A stretch of DNA of 64,000 nucleotides. It comes from an uncultured Opitutia bacterium (GTDB lineage: Bacteria > Verrucomicrobiota > Verrucomicrobiia > Opitutales > Opitutaceae). This document shows positions 54,398 to 63,500 of this stretch, in pieces; within the stretch, counting starts at the first letter, position 1, and each line of letters starts with the position of its first letter. The stretch spans positions 1-64,000 of the forward strand of contig CAILHZ010000025.1 in the NCBI GenBank assembly GCA_903834135.1, in the 5' to 3' direction. The translations under genes and the position numbers were made by a program. The notes beneath the pieces were generated by a model. It ran no database searches. It had not been told where the DNA came from and saw only the letters and a list, made by a program, of their open reading frames with translations.

Positions 54398-55333
54398 ATG
54401 CAACTAGGCGGAATTCATCATCTCACAGCTGTAACAGCTAATGTTGGGCAAAATCATGCTTTCTATACTCAGGTTATGGGAATGCGCCTAGTTAAAAAGA
54501 CTGTAAATCAAGATGACGTTTCTGCATACCACTTGTTCTATGCTGATGCAGAAGCGTCTCCTGGTTCTGATCTAACTTTTTTTGATTGGCCTGTACCTCG
54601 AGAAAGACGTGGAACACGCAGCATCACCCGCACAGGTCTACGCATAGGTTCAGAAAAAAGTCTCATGTGGTGGATTGATCGCTTGAAAGCTGCATCCATA
54701 CCAGTGAGTTCGGGCTTTGAGCGTGCTGGAAGATTTGGTGTTGATTTTGAAGATTTCGAAGGACAGCGCTTAAGTTTAGTTGTTGATACAAAATCTAAGG
54801 GTAATCCATGGATTGGTAGTCCTGTTCCACTTGAGCACCAAATTATTGGTCTAGGTCCAGTAACAATGAGTATTCCGGAATTAAAACCAACCCAGCATTT
54901 ATTAACTAAAATAATGGGAATGCGTGAAATTTCAGAATACACATTAGGAAATAATCCTGTGCATGTTTTTGAAATGGGACCAGGTGGCGCATCCGCTGAA
55001 TTACATGTAGCAGTAGAAGCAGGAGTAGGCGTTGGTAGACAGGGTGCAGGAGCTGTGCATCACATTGCTTTTAGAATCGCAACAGATGAAGGCTATCATG
55101 GTTGGCTAGAGCATTTAGCTGATAGCGGAATTCCTACTAGTGGCCCTGTAGATCGTTTTTATTTTAAGAGTCTATACTTTAGAGAACCTGGTGGTATACT
55201 TTTTGAAATAGCAACTGATGGACCAGGCTTTGCAGTTGATGAACCTAAGGATTCATTGGGACTTAAACTTGCACTTCCTCCGTTCTTAGAAAGTAGGCGC
55301 AATGAAATTGAAGCAGGACTTAAATCGCTTTAA
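54398..55333 (+). CDS. Ring-cleaving dioxygenase-like VOC family protein (MhqO/PcpA-like)
   Basis: Two-module vicinal oxygen chelate protein: one VOC unit starting GGIHHLTAVTANVGQNHAFYTQVMGMRLVKKTVNQDD and a second with GAGAVHHIAFRIATDEGYHGWLEHL. Metal ligands are the HH of each unit's start and a late glutamate (REPGGILFEIATDGPGF). It resembles MhqO/LinE-type hydroquinone dioxygenases. The track starts at 54386; I use the ATG at 54398 because the family begins M-x-L-x-GIHHLT. Neither has a strong Shine-Dalgarno. Divergent from OYE-AKR; likely the same stress response. Confidence 0.85.
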   Translation: MQLGGIHHLTAVTANVGQNHAFYTQVMGMRLVKKTVNQDDVSAYHLFYADAEASPGSDLTFFDWPVPRERRGTRSITRTGLRIGSEKSLMWWIDRLKAASIPVSSGFERAGRFGVDFEDFEGQRLSLVVDTKSKGNPWIGSPVPLEHQIIGLGPVTMSIPELKPTQHLLTKIMGMREISEYTLGNNPVHVFEMGPGGASAELHVAVEAGVGVGRQGAGAVHHIAFRIATDEGYHGWLEHLADSGIPTSGPVDRFYFKSLYFREPGGILFEIATDGPGFAVDEPKDSLGLKLALPPFLESRRNEIEAGLKSL

Positions 55334-55711
55334 GAATTAAACAGGTAAGCTTAAATGCATACTAGAGAAACGGTAATAATTAACTTAATTATATGCCTGT
55401 AGTGTCTTTTTGTTACTAATATCAATGAGTGAATATAAATTTATCTGTATTCAGATGTATAATTATAGCTGATCATAACATTGTGTAACTATACAGCCAT
55501 TACACAGTGCTCTTTTTTTAACCGTGTAGTACGACGTTACTCCATTATACTAGTCTGTATTTAAGATGGCATAATACGACTTATGAAGTATACTATTTAA
55601 GTCTAAAATTGGTGATACGTTGTGATGGAAAAATATTTTACTATTTAGTAGAGTAAAATCCTTATATAAAGACATTGATAGCCCTGCTTTTTAACGGAGC
55701 GTAAAAAAAGA
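55334..55711. other. Intergenic region upstream of GH32
   Basis: 378 bp, AT-rich and free of credible ORFs. It contains an imperfect dyad, CATTGTGTAA-N11-TTACACAGTG (55479-55509). No RNA gene or clear promoter recognised. Confidence 0.5.
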
Positions 55712-57331
55712 ATGCAAATAAATATTTCACGTCGCCAAATGTTATCACAGACAGTTTTGGGATTCGGTTTGCTGCTATTAGCTCGGGGTAGTCTTTTTGC
55801 TCAATCTGCTAGACGTATTCTGAGTTCTGTTTTGGCACATGATACGCAAAGGCCGCAATTTCATTTCATGCCCCCAAGTGATTGGATGAATGATCCTAAT
55901 GGGCCGATTTATTTTAAGGGTAATTACCATATGTTTTATCAGTATAATCCCAATATGTTACAAGGCTGGGGGCCTTTTGCTTGGGGCCACGCAATCAGTA
56001 CGGATATGGTTCATTGGAAGCATTTGCCGGTTGCGATTATGCCAACTAAGAACGGTCCTGACGCGCTTGGCTGTTGGACGGGTACTGCAATTGTAAAAGA
56101 TGGGTCTGTTTATATCGTATATACAGGAATATCTGAAACCGATGTAGGAAAAGGAACAGTTACAATCGCTATTGGAGATAGGCCTAAGGTTTACTGTAAG
56201 GAGTCACAATGTGTAGCAGTTTCTAGTGACGATCTTTTACTAAATTGGTCTAAGAGTGCAGAGGCTCTAATAGACACGACTCCAGATACTGCTAAGCGCA
56301 GTGGCTTTAGGGACCCTTCGTGGTGGAAGCAGGGGGATGTCTGGTATATGACTTTAGGTAGTGGTCTTAGTGCGCCTTCAAAACTAGCCCAACTACTCTT
56401 ATATAGATCTAGTGATTTTAAACGCTGGGAATTCGTAAAAGTACTTACTGATAGTGCACAAACATTAGATTTACCTTCAATTGCCGGCTATCCGGAAGAT
56501 AACATGTGGGAGTGTCCAGAATTTTTCCCCTTAGGAACTAAGCATGTGCTCATATGTTCAACAGGTGGTAAAAATCACTGGACGAGTGGAATTTTTAATT
56601 CTGTTACACTTACATTTACCCCTGAGAAAAAAGGAGTTATAGATTACGGCTGTTACTATGCTGCAAAAACTCAACTCGATTCTTTGGGTAATCGAATCAT
56701 TTGGGGTTGGATTCAAGAACGTAGACCACCTGAGATGTACAATGATGCAGGATGGGCTGGGGTGATGAGTCTTCCACGCATTCTCGAATTAAATAATCAA
56801 GGAGAGCTTATCACGCGCGTATCGCCTGAAGTAAATAAGTTAAGAAAGAATTCCGTATCACTAGATATTAATCAAAATGAAGAGAAAAGAAGTCATCAGA
56901 TTCGTTCTCTTTTGGTTAAGAACTGTAGTGCTGAAATTAAATGTTTTATAAAAAAGACAAATGAAGCGTTTAGTTTTTCAATTAGGGGTTCCGTTTTGGG
57001 CTCTGATTATAAGGGGCACTCAAAAAAAATAGGATCTGAGTTATGGATTACATTTACGTATGACCCAGTGTACCCAGACAAAATTAAGATAAATGATAAA
57101 ATGTTGTCCTTGGGTGAAGGTATACACGATCACTTAGAGTTCAGCGTTTATGTTGATGGTTCTGTGATCGAGGCTTTCGTTAATGAGTGCGTTGCCTTTA
57201 CAAAGCGTGTGTATTTTGATGCGGCAAAAACACCCTATACAGGAATTCATTATACCGGTAAAACAATGAATATCATTGCTTTAGATATGTGGGAGTTAGA
57301 TGCGATTACACAGAATCGACTTACTGATTAA
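55712..57331 (+). CDS. Glycoside hydrolase family 32 protein (fructosidase/levanase-type)
   Basis: Retaining beta-fructosidase acting on sucrose, inulin or levan. The N-terminus SRRQMLSQTVLGFGLLLLARGSLFAQS is a probable Tat signal, so it is exported. GH32 motifs: WMNDPNGP (nucleophile D61), FRDPSWW (about 197) and WECPEFF (acid/base Glu, about 265). A C-terminal beta-sandwich (about 390-539) with YVDGSVIEAFVNE completes the GH32 fold. Length 539. Followed 149 bp later by the TonB-dependent receptor gene. Substrate (sucrose-type versus fructan) is not resolved. Confidence 0.93.
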   Translation: MQINISRRQMLSQTVLGFGLLLLARGSLFAQSARRILSSVLAHDTQRPQFHFMPPSDWMNDPNGPIYFKGNYHMFYQYNPNMLQGWGPFAWGHAISTDMVHWKHLPVAIMPTKNGPDALGCWTGTAIVKDGSVYIVYTGISETDVGKGTVTIAIGDRPKVYCKESQCVAVSSDDLLLNWSKSAEALIDTTPDTAKRSGFRDPSWWKQGDVWYMTLGSGLSAPSKLAQLLLYRSSDFKRWEFVKVLTDSAQTLDLPSIAGYPEDNMWECPEFFPLGTKHVLICSTGGKNHWTSGIFNSVTLTFTPEKKGVIDYGCYYAAKTQLDSLGNRIIWGWIQERRPPEMYNDAGWAGVMSLPRILELNNQGELITRVSPEVNKLRKNSVSLDINQNEEKRSHQIRSLLVKNCSAEIKCFIKKTNEAFSFSIRGSVLGSDYKGHSKKIGSELWITFTYDPVYPDKIKINDKMLSLGEGIHDHLEFSVYVDGSVIEAFVNECVAFTKRVYFDAAKTPYTGIHYTGKTMNIIALDMWELDAITQNRLTD

Positions 57332-57480
57332 GCGAACATTCGTCTTAAAATAACCTTCAATGAAAAGAAGACCTTATTTTCATGCAACGAATGCATTTAT
57401 GCTGACTTTACTTTCCATCGTTGGGGACTATTTATTTTTTCTAATTTAGACTAGTACCCTACAAACCCTGCAATAGAATT

Positions 57481-60252
57481 ATGAAAAACACCCTAGGCGT
57501 TAGCTTTGCTATTTTCGTATCGCTTGCTGCACTCAGCCTGAGCGCGCAAACAACGAGCACTGCACAAGCCGCAAGTCAAGATACGGCAAAACCTTCAGAC
57601 GTTGTCGTACTTAATCCATTCGCAGTTGATGCAAGCTCTGATAATTCATGGACAGCTACAAGTACGCTAGTTGGAACGCGTACAAATCAAGAACTATCAA
57701 AAGTACCTGCATCTGTTGACGTACTGACATCTGAATTTTTAACAGATCTTGGATTACAATCCATGGATGATGCAGCGGGCTTTGTGGCTGGTCTTACAGT
57801 ACTGCCCCGCAACGAATCTAGAAATGATGATAGTCGTGTGAGTTACCGCGGTCTAACTGGTGGTAGCACAATTTCACGTAATTTCTTCATGTGGTATGTC
57901 CCAGCGGACACTTATAACGTAGAGCGACTTGATTTTAGCAAGGGCTCGAATTCGCTTATGTTTGGTGATTCAGCTCCTGGTGGTCAAGTCACTGTTTATA
58001 CAAAGCGTCCTTCGCTACGCAATATAACTGATGTATTTGCAAGCGTTGGAAGTTTTGGTGCAAAACGTTTCACCGTAGATATAAATAGAAAGATTAATGA
58101 AAAAATAGCTGTCAGATTGAACTTAGTTGATCGCTTAGATACGACCTACATCCACAATAACTATCAACGCTTACGTGCAGAAGATTTAGCGGTTCAGTTT
58201 AAACCATTCCCTAATACAAGTATCATCATAGAGGGAGAAGCTGGAAAGTATTCACGCCGCAGAGCTGACAATGCTATCTCTATTTATGATAAATCTGCTG
58301 CTGGTGCGGGATTCTCAACATCAAATAAATGGTACTATACCTCCGACGGAACCGTTGTTCAAACGCCAGGCACACTAGCTTCTACTGATAGGACTGGAGC
58401 AAGCGGTAATCAGCTTTCAATGCTTCAAGGACAATCTGTTTTAGTATCCCTTCCAAATGGAGTAACAAAACAATTCCAAGGATTTAATAAATCACTGAAT
58501 ATTTTAGGTAACAACGATTACCTGGATAGACCATATAATGTAGCAACCTTTGTTTTAGATCAAAACATCAAGAAACTAGCTATTGAGCTTTCGTATAATC
58601 AACAATTTCAGGCTCAAAACAGAAATGATAATTCATTTGGTACAAGCCAAACTCCACCAGTCATCAGTGTTGATAGCAAAGGAAGACCTTATGTGGATGA
58701 AGCCGGATCAACGCCTTTTAAGATATTTGGTAATATAGTTAAAGCAGGACGTATTTCAGCTGCTTACCCATTTGAATTTGGTCGCTGGATGAGTCAGTAT
58801 CTCGTTGTTTCAGCTTCACGTCAAAAAGACTATGCATCTAACAGGCGCTTCTTCGTAGCTAATGATGCTGCTCCTGGTACTTTACAAAATAACACAGTAT
58901 TTTTTAGAGCTTACTTAGATGATCCTAATGTAGCTAATGATACATTCTGGAATCAATTCTTACTTCCTAATCTTAAGACTTCTCCTACATTTCATCCTAC
59001 TGTTTATGAGTCTTATGTTAATACAGGCCCATATGTTGATATTAGGTATAACCGTAATTTGTCAGCTTCTCTTAGTGGCGAATATCTAGGAGGCCGTTTA
59101 CATTCCATGTTGGGTCTTAGTTTTAGTAAGATTAGCCGTAAAGTGCCTGCTGCCTATACCTATACACTGGATTCAATTGGACGTATCATACCTCCCGGTA
59201 ATCCTGATATAAATCCAAATGCTTATGTTTATGATCCAAATTATGATTTAGGTACACGTAGTGAAATGGTGGGCCTAAGTTATGATCTAATTAAGCGTGA
59301 TACTATGACGCTTAGTACTTATGGCGTATATTCCCAATCGTTTAATTGGCAGTCAGCCGAGACATTTTACGGCTTAGAACTTGGCCCAATTTTAGGTGTA
59401 ACACGTGAAGTTGGATTTAAGGGTGATCTATTTAACAAAAAACTTTTTGTTACTGTTGCAGTTTTTGATATCAAACGTAAAAACGTACCCTTTGTTTGGG
59501 CTCCTGATAATTTAAGTGCTGTTCAGCTAGAAGACTTAATTAATCCCAATAATTTAACAGCAGGACAGCCTGGTTATTTATCCGTAGTTAATGGATTAAA
59601 TAATGAGCGCAAAACGGTTAATTCTTCTGAAGAGTCTAAGGGTGGTGAAATTACACTCCAAGGTAGACGTACTTATGGTCTGCAGCTGCGTTTAACAGGT
59701 TCAATTCAAAAGGTAACAGCAGCGCCAGATTTCGGTGTCTTTAAGAGCCTCCTAGCTGCCGCTATAGCAAGAACTACTGCAGCACAAGCTACGGGCGGTA
59801 ATCCCGCGCTGGCAGAAAATGCGACCTACATTGCTTCAGCTCAAACAATTATAGGTTCTAATACACTCACCAACGCAGTGCAGGGTAGACGCAGTGCACC
59901 TTACTTGGGCAGTTTTGTGGCTGACTACGAAATTCCTAATATTAAAGGACTGCGGGCTGGAGTTAATGGTATCCTAACCTCGAATTACAATGTAGCGATA
60001 TACAACGGCATTGTTTTCTCACGCGGTGGGCAGTTACCCGTTGGTGCATACGTGATATATGACACAAAGATTAAACGTCAGAGAATTATGTTCCGTGGTT
60101 CTGTTCAGAATGCTTACGATATTATTAATGGTAGCAGTCAATATAGAGTAACAGGCTCAACTGGACAAAATACAGGTACGGGTTTACCAAATTATATCTA
60201 CCGTTATAAGGATCCTGCTGTATACGCATTATCGGCAGAGCTACATTTCTAA
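57481..60252 (+). CDS. TonB-dependent outer-membrane receptor (Opitutaceae-type)
   Basis: Signal peptide (about 1-23), then a mature N-terminus with VVVLNPFAVDASSDNSW that corresponds to the LsPFeV region of Opitutaceae receptors and may act as a TonB-interaction site. Plug domain (about 60-180; VPASVDVLTSEFLTDLGLQS, RLDFSKGSNSLMFGDSAPGGQV) and a beta-barrel ending in aromatic ALSAELHF. No SusD-like gene is adjacent, unlike Bacteroidetes PULs. Length 923. A strong terminator follows. Its position between GH32 and glycosidases suggests uptake of oligosaccharides. Confidence 0.93.
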   Translation: MKNTLGVSFAIFVSLAALSLSAQTTSTAQAASQDTAKPSDVVVLNPFAVDASSDNSWTATSTLVGTRTNQELSKVPASVDVLTSEFLTDLGLQSMDDAAGFVAGLTVLPRNESRNDDSRVSYRGLTGGSTISRNFFMWYVPADTYNVERLDFSKGSNSLMFGDSAPGGQVTVYTKRPSLRNITDVFASVGSFGAKRFTVDINRKINEKIAVRLNLVDRLDTTYIHNNYQRLRAEDLAVQFKPFPNTSIIIEGEAGKYSRRRADNAISIYDKSAAGAGFSTSNKWYYTSDGTVVQTPGTLASTDRTGASGNQLSMLQGQSVLVSLPNGVTKQFQGFNKSLNILGNNDYLDRPYNVATFVLDQNIKKLAIELSYNQQFQAQNRNDNSFGTSQTPPVISVDSKGRPYVDEAGSTPFKIFGNIVKAGRISAAYPFEFGRWMSQYLVVSASRQKDYASNRRFFVANDAAPGTLQNNTVFFRAYLDDPNVANDTFWNQFLLPNLKTSPTFHPTVYESYVNTGPYVDIRYNRNLSASLSGEYLGGRLHSMLGLSFSKISRKVPAAYTYTLDSIGRIIPPGNPDINPNAYVYDPNYDLGTRSEMVGLSYDLIKRDTMTLSTYGVYSQSFNWQSAETFYGLELGPILGVTREVGFKGDLFNKKLFVTVAVFDIKRKNVPFVWAPDNLSAVQLEDLINPNNLTAGQPGYLSVVNGLNNERKTVNSSEESKGGEITLQGRRTYGLQLRLTGSIQKVTAAPDFGVFKSLLAAAIARTTAAQATGGNPALAENATYIASAQTIIGSNTLTNAVQGRRSAPYLGSFVADYEIPNIKGLRAGVNGILTSNYNVAIYNGIVFSRGGQLPVGAYVIYDTKIKRQRIMFRGSVQNAYDIINGSSQYRVTGSTGQNTGTGLPNYIYRYKDPAVYALSAELHF

Positions 60253-60292
60253 GCTCTGATCAAGTAGACTAAAGTAAAATACCAATTCCTCA

Positions 60293-60327
60293 AACCCGAT
60301 AACAATCATTGTTATCGGGTTTTTTTA
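60293..60327 (+). terminator. Rho-independent terminator after the TonB-dependent receptor gene
   Basis: AACCCGATAACAA-TCA-TTGTTATCGGGTT followed by T-rich sequence: a perfect 13-bp stem with a 3-nt loop and a run of seven T (counting the last two stem T), starting about 40 bases after the stop. It marks the transcript end and separates the receptor from the convergent glycosidase. Confidence 0.9.
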
Positions 60328-60375
60328 TACGTAAGTTTTAATCGTGAGGAGCTATTAAATGAATTTCGCAGTTTT

Positions 60376-62004
60376 TTAATGGTCTGTCTTTAGTGAGACA
60401 ATGATATGGGAAAGCTTATCGGTACGGGCTATTTCAAAGTTATCGCTGTAGATATGTAAACCTGTGCCTTTTCCGTAGTGTTGTCCGTTTAAATCATAAA
60501 AAATGGTGATCAAGTGTCCATGATAGTGGATATAGTCTAAGCAGAAATGATCCCATGTTCCCTCCGGAATAAGCGGATTGATATCCAGTACGTCATCAGG
60601 GCGGGGGCGTAGTCCGATTAGACCACTAATGATAAGGTCACAAAAGGTTGAGTGGTTATAATCTTTACCACGTTCCTTGCCTCCTGCAGCTGGATCCCAA
60701 GTTCCATTCTTCCATTTTTTTAGTCTAGTTCTTGAAATCCAGTCTCCCGTTATTGGGTTAATATTCTCATCAATCCATGCAGTCACTTTACCATCATCTC
60801 GTTTTAAATACTGCGACTCTGCATAACGAGTTAGTAAGTTTAGGTAATCTTTTTTATTAACTATAGTTTGATCATAGTTATTTAGTAGGTTTGCCAGCGC
60901 GGTTAAAGTCACTGATGTAGCATAAGGCCAAGTTGGACCATTCCACTGGCATTCGTGGCCTTCATACGACAGGGAAAACTTTGGGTGCCTTTGTTCTGCT
61001 GTTGTTAGACCAAATGGAGCATAAAAACCTTTAGGATCCATCAGTTGCTCCCAGGCTATAGACTTATCAGTATCGGGGAGATTGAAATACCAAGGTGTAT
61101 AACCATGTAACTCACGAGCATCAGAGAGTGTAGTACTAGAACTACGGGGGAGTACTTTGAAAAAGTGGGCCTTAGGATCCCATAGTATGTCTTGGGTCAG
61201 TTTTTTGATCGTTGCTGCTTTCATCCGGTACAAATCAGCTATCTTTTTTTCGCTGGCTAGTCCTGCAATCTGGGCGATTGCGAGTGCATCCCCATACATA
61301 TAGCTATTAATGGTAGCTCTGTAACCAAGGTGTTTTGACTGTAAGTCACCACTAATTGATTCTTCCATTCCATCGCGTCCGTCTTCTTGCCAAAACAGTC
61401 CATTGGTATCTCGATGGTATTTTTCCCATGCCGTGTAGTTTGTGATTAAACTAGGAAGTAACTGCTTGGCTAATGAATAGTCTCCTGAAACTTTAACTAC
61501 AGCCCAGATCGCATCTGCAGCCCAAAAGCTATACTTGCGAGGTGATGCATCTTTTTTAAACCAGAACTTCGAATACTCGGATGTATATTTATGATCTGCT
61601 AACCAACGCCCTTCATATAAGTGATGGCCCGCAGCGCAGCTAATCGTATTGTATTTACCAGCCCAGCCAACCTGGGGTAAAAATTCAGTGATAACATAGC
61701 CCTCCGGAGTCTCTTTGATATGCTTTCTAAAAGTCCACCAACGAAAATAGTAAATTTCTTCAATTGTTTTATCTGGGCAGTCTAAGAGTGGTATATTGTT
61801 TTCAAGAAAGTCCCAAGCATCCTTATTTGGGATAAATTGTACGTAAAGTTCTGCATCGTTAGCATTAAATGTATCGATATAATGCTTGTAGGAACTAGCT
61901 TTCAGAAATGGTCTGAATTTATCAACACTGGCTTGTTCATCTCCAATTGAAATAGACACCAGCGTTAAGAATAAAGCTAGAAAAATTGGAAACTTAAATT
62001 TCAT
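60376..62004 (-). CDS. MGH1-like glycoside hydrolase (six-hairpin glycosidase), secreted
   Basis: 542 residues with a signal peptide (about 1-21). The (alpha/alpha)6-barrel pattern is like the mannosylglycerate-hydrolase/GH63-type domain: YYFRWWTFRKHIKETPEG, QVGWAGKYNTISCAAGHHLYEGRWL, FWAADAIWAVV and GHECQWNGPTWPYATSVTLTALANLL. A C-terminal beta-strand extension follows. Substrate may be a mannosyl/glucosylglycerate, an alpha-glucoside or a larger glycan; not resolved. It is convergent with the receptor and divergent from GH27; the 275-bp gap may hold a shared control region. Confidence 0.8.
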   Translation of the reverse strand: MKFKFPIFLALFLTLVSISIGDEQASVDKFRPFLKASSYKHYIDTFNANDAELYVQFIPNKDAWDFLENNIPLLDCPDKTIEEIYYFRWWTFRKHIKETPEGYVITEFLPQVGWAGKYNTISCAAGHHLYEGRWLADHKYTSEYSKFWFKKDASPRKYSFWAADAIWAVVKVSGDYSLAKQLLPSLITNYTAWEKYHRDTNGLFWQEDGRDGMEESISGDLQSKHLGYRATINSYMYGDALAIAQIAGLASEKKIADLYRMKAATIKKLTQDILWDPKAHFFKVLPRSSSTTLSDARELHGYTPWYFNLPDTDKSIAWEQLMDPKGFYAPFGLTTAEQRHPKFSLSYEGHECQWNGPTWPYATSVTLTALANLLNNYDQTIVNKKDYLNLLTRYAESQYLKRDDGKVTAWIDENINPITGDWISRTRLKKWKNGTWDPAAGGKERGKDYNHSTFCDLIISGLIGLRPRPDDVLDINPLIPEGTWDHFCLDYIHYHGHLITIFYDLNGQHYGKGTGLHIYSDNFEIARTDKLSHIIVSLKTDH

Positions 62005-62279
62005 ATTAAATTGACGTAAAAAGTATCATTATTAAGGATACAATAGTATTAAAATAGGCTGCATAGTTTATTGTAAGTTTAATATTAATTTATCTTTTTA
62101 AGCAGCTCCATTTTGTGACTTAAGTTTTCATTAGAAAAATGTCAGATTTTGTCAGGTAATTGTTTAGGCTTACAGGCATACATAGACAGATATTAAAAGT
62201 TAAATTCTCTTAAATTATCAATTATTGTTTGGTCATTTGTATAATTCTAATAATTGTTAATTTACCCTAGATTACATAT
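62005..62279. other. Divergent intergenic region between the MGH1-like and GH27 genes
   Basis: 275 bp, very AT-rich. It contains two TGTCAG copies about 10 bp apart (near 62140). No operator that I would defend. Confidence 0.4.
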
Positions 62280-63458
62280 ATGAATTTAAAAAAAATTAAG
62301 TTTTTCTTACCGGTATATCTTGTGATGATTGTATTAAGTGTCTTCGCTGAAGATGCTAGCTTAGCTCCTACACCTCCGATGGGATGGAACAGTTGGAATC
62401 ATTTTTATGGAGACGTAACTGATAAAATTATACGTCAGCAGGCTGAAGCTATGGTTAGTAGTGGTATGCGAGACTTAGGCTATGTATACATTAATATTGA
62501 TGACACGTGGGAGGGTGTACGTGACAATAAAGGTGAAATTCATTCTAATTCGAAATTTCCTGACATGAAGTCCCTAGCTGACTTTGTTCACAGTAAGGGC
62601 TTAAAACTTGGTATTTACTCCTCTCCTGGACGTAAGACATGTGGAGGCTATGAGGGTAGTTATGGGCATGAAGTTCAGGATGCTAATACCTATGCAGCAT
62701 GGGGTATAGACTATCTTAAGTACGACCTGTGTAGTTTAGGTGATTTAATGAAAGTCACTGCAACGCATGATACTGCTACTGAAATGATGAAGGCAGCATA
62801 TACAAAAATGCATAATGCCTTAGTAAGTACGGGTAGACCTATTGTGTTTAGTTTGTGCCAATATGGTAAAGACAGTGTTTGGGCTTGGGGTCCTTCTGTT
62901 GGAGGGAATCTATGGCGTACCGGCACTGATATTGAGGATAAATTCTCTAGTATGGCAGCAATTGCTTTTAGACAGGCGGGCCTTGGTAAGTATGCTGCAC
63001 CTGGTCACTGGAATGATCCAGATATGCTTGAAGTCGGTAATGGTGGCATGAAAGACTTTGAATATAGAACGCATATGACTTTATGGGCGTTACTTGCTGC
63101 ACCTTTAATTGCAGGCAATGATTTGACGGCTATGACTCCAGCCACAAAAGAGATCTTGATGAACAAAGAAGTGATCGCAGTTGATCAAGATAAAGCAGGC
63201 AGGCAAGGTGACCGTGTCTATGCCGAGGGACCGATTGAGGTGTGGTCGCGTGATCTAGCTGATGGTTCAAAGGCTGTGGCTATATTTAACCTAGCTGAGA
63301 GTGTGCTTATTATTCCTGTAGATTTTTCTAAACTAGGATTTAAAGGTCCAGTAAATGCCCGCGACTTGTGGGAACATAAGGATCTGGGTGTACTTAAAGA
63401 GGTATACACAGCTAAACTATTCCATCATTCCTGCCAGTTGCTTAAAGTATGGCAGTAA
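62280..63458 (+). CDS. Alpha-galactosidase, glycoside hydrolase family 27
   Basis: Retaining enzyme releasing terminal alpha-galactose. A signal peptide (about 1-23) precedes the GH27 start PTPPMGWNSWNHF. Catalytic nucleophile in YLKYDLCS (about D147), acid/base region GHWNDPDMLEVGNGGM (about 243-256), C-terminal beta-sandwich (about 300-392). Length 392 is short but complete for bacterial GH27. Likely secreted or periplasmic. With GH32 and the receptor it would suit galactosyl-sucroses such as raffinose; floridoside or galactomannan are alternatives. Confidence 0.94.
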   Translation: MNLKKIKFFLPVYLVMIVLSVFAEDASLAPTPPMGWNSWNHFYGDVTDKIIRQQAEAMVSSGMRDLGYVYINIDDTWEGVRDNKGEIHSNSKFPDMKSLADFVHSKGLKLGIYSSPGRKTCGGYEGSYGHEVQDANTYAAWGIDYLKYDLCSLGDLMKVTATHDTATEMMKAAYTKMHNALVSTGRPIVFSLCQYGKDSVWAWGPSVGGNLWRTGTDIEDKFSSMAAIAFRQAGLGKYAAPGHWNDPDMLEVGNGGMKDFEYRTHMTLWALLAAPLIAGNDLTAMTPATKEILMNKEVIAVDQDKAGRQGDRVYAEGPIEVWSRDLADGSKAVAIFNLAESVLIIPVDFSKLGFKGPVNARDLWEHKDLGVLKEVYTAKLFHHSCQLLKVWQ

Positions 63459-63500
63459 GTCTTTTTAGCAAAGGCCTAACAGTATTTTAATTCGTCAATT

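Noticed and set aside
57345-57395. AAAATAA...TTATTTT dyad after GH32
   Set aside because: Only AT pairs at the base, with bulges; too weak to call a terminator.
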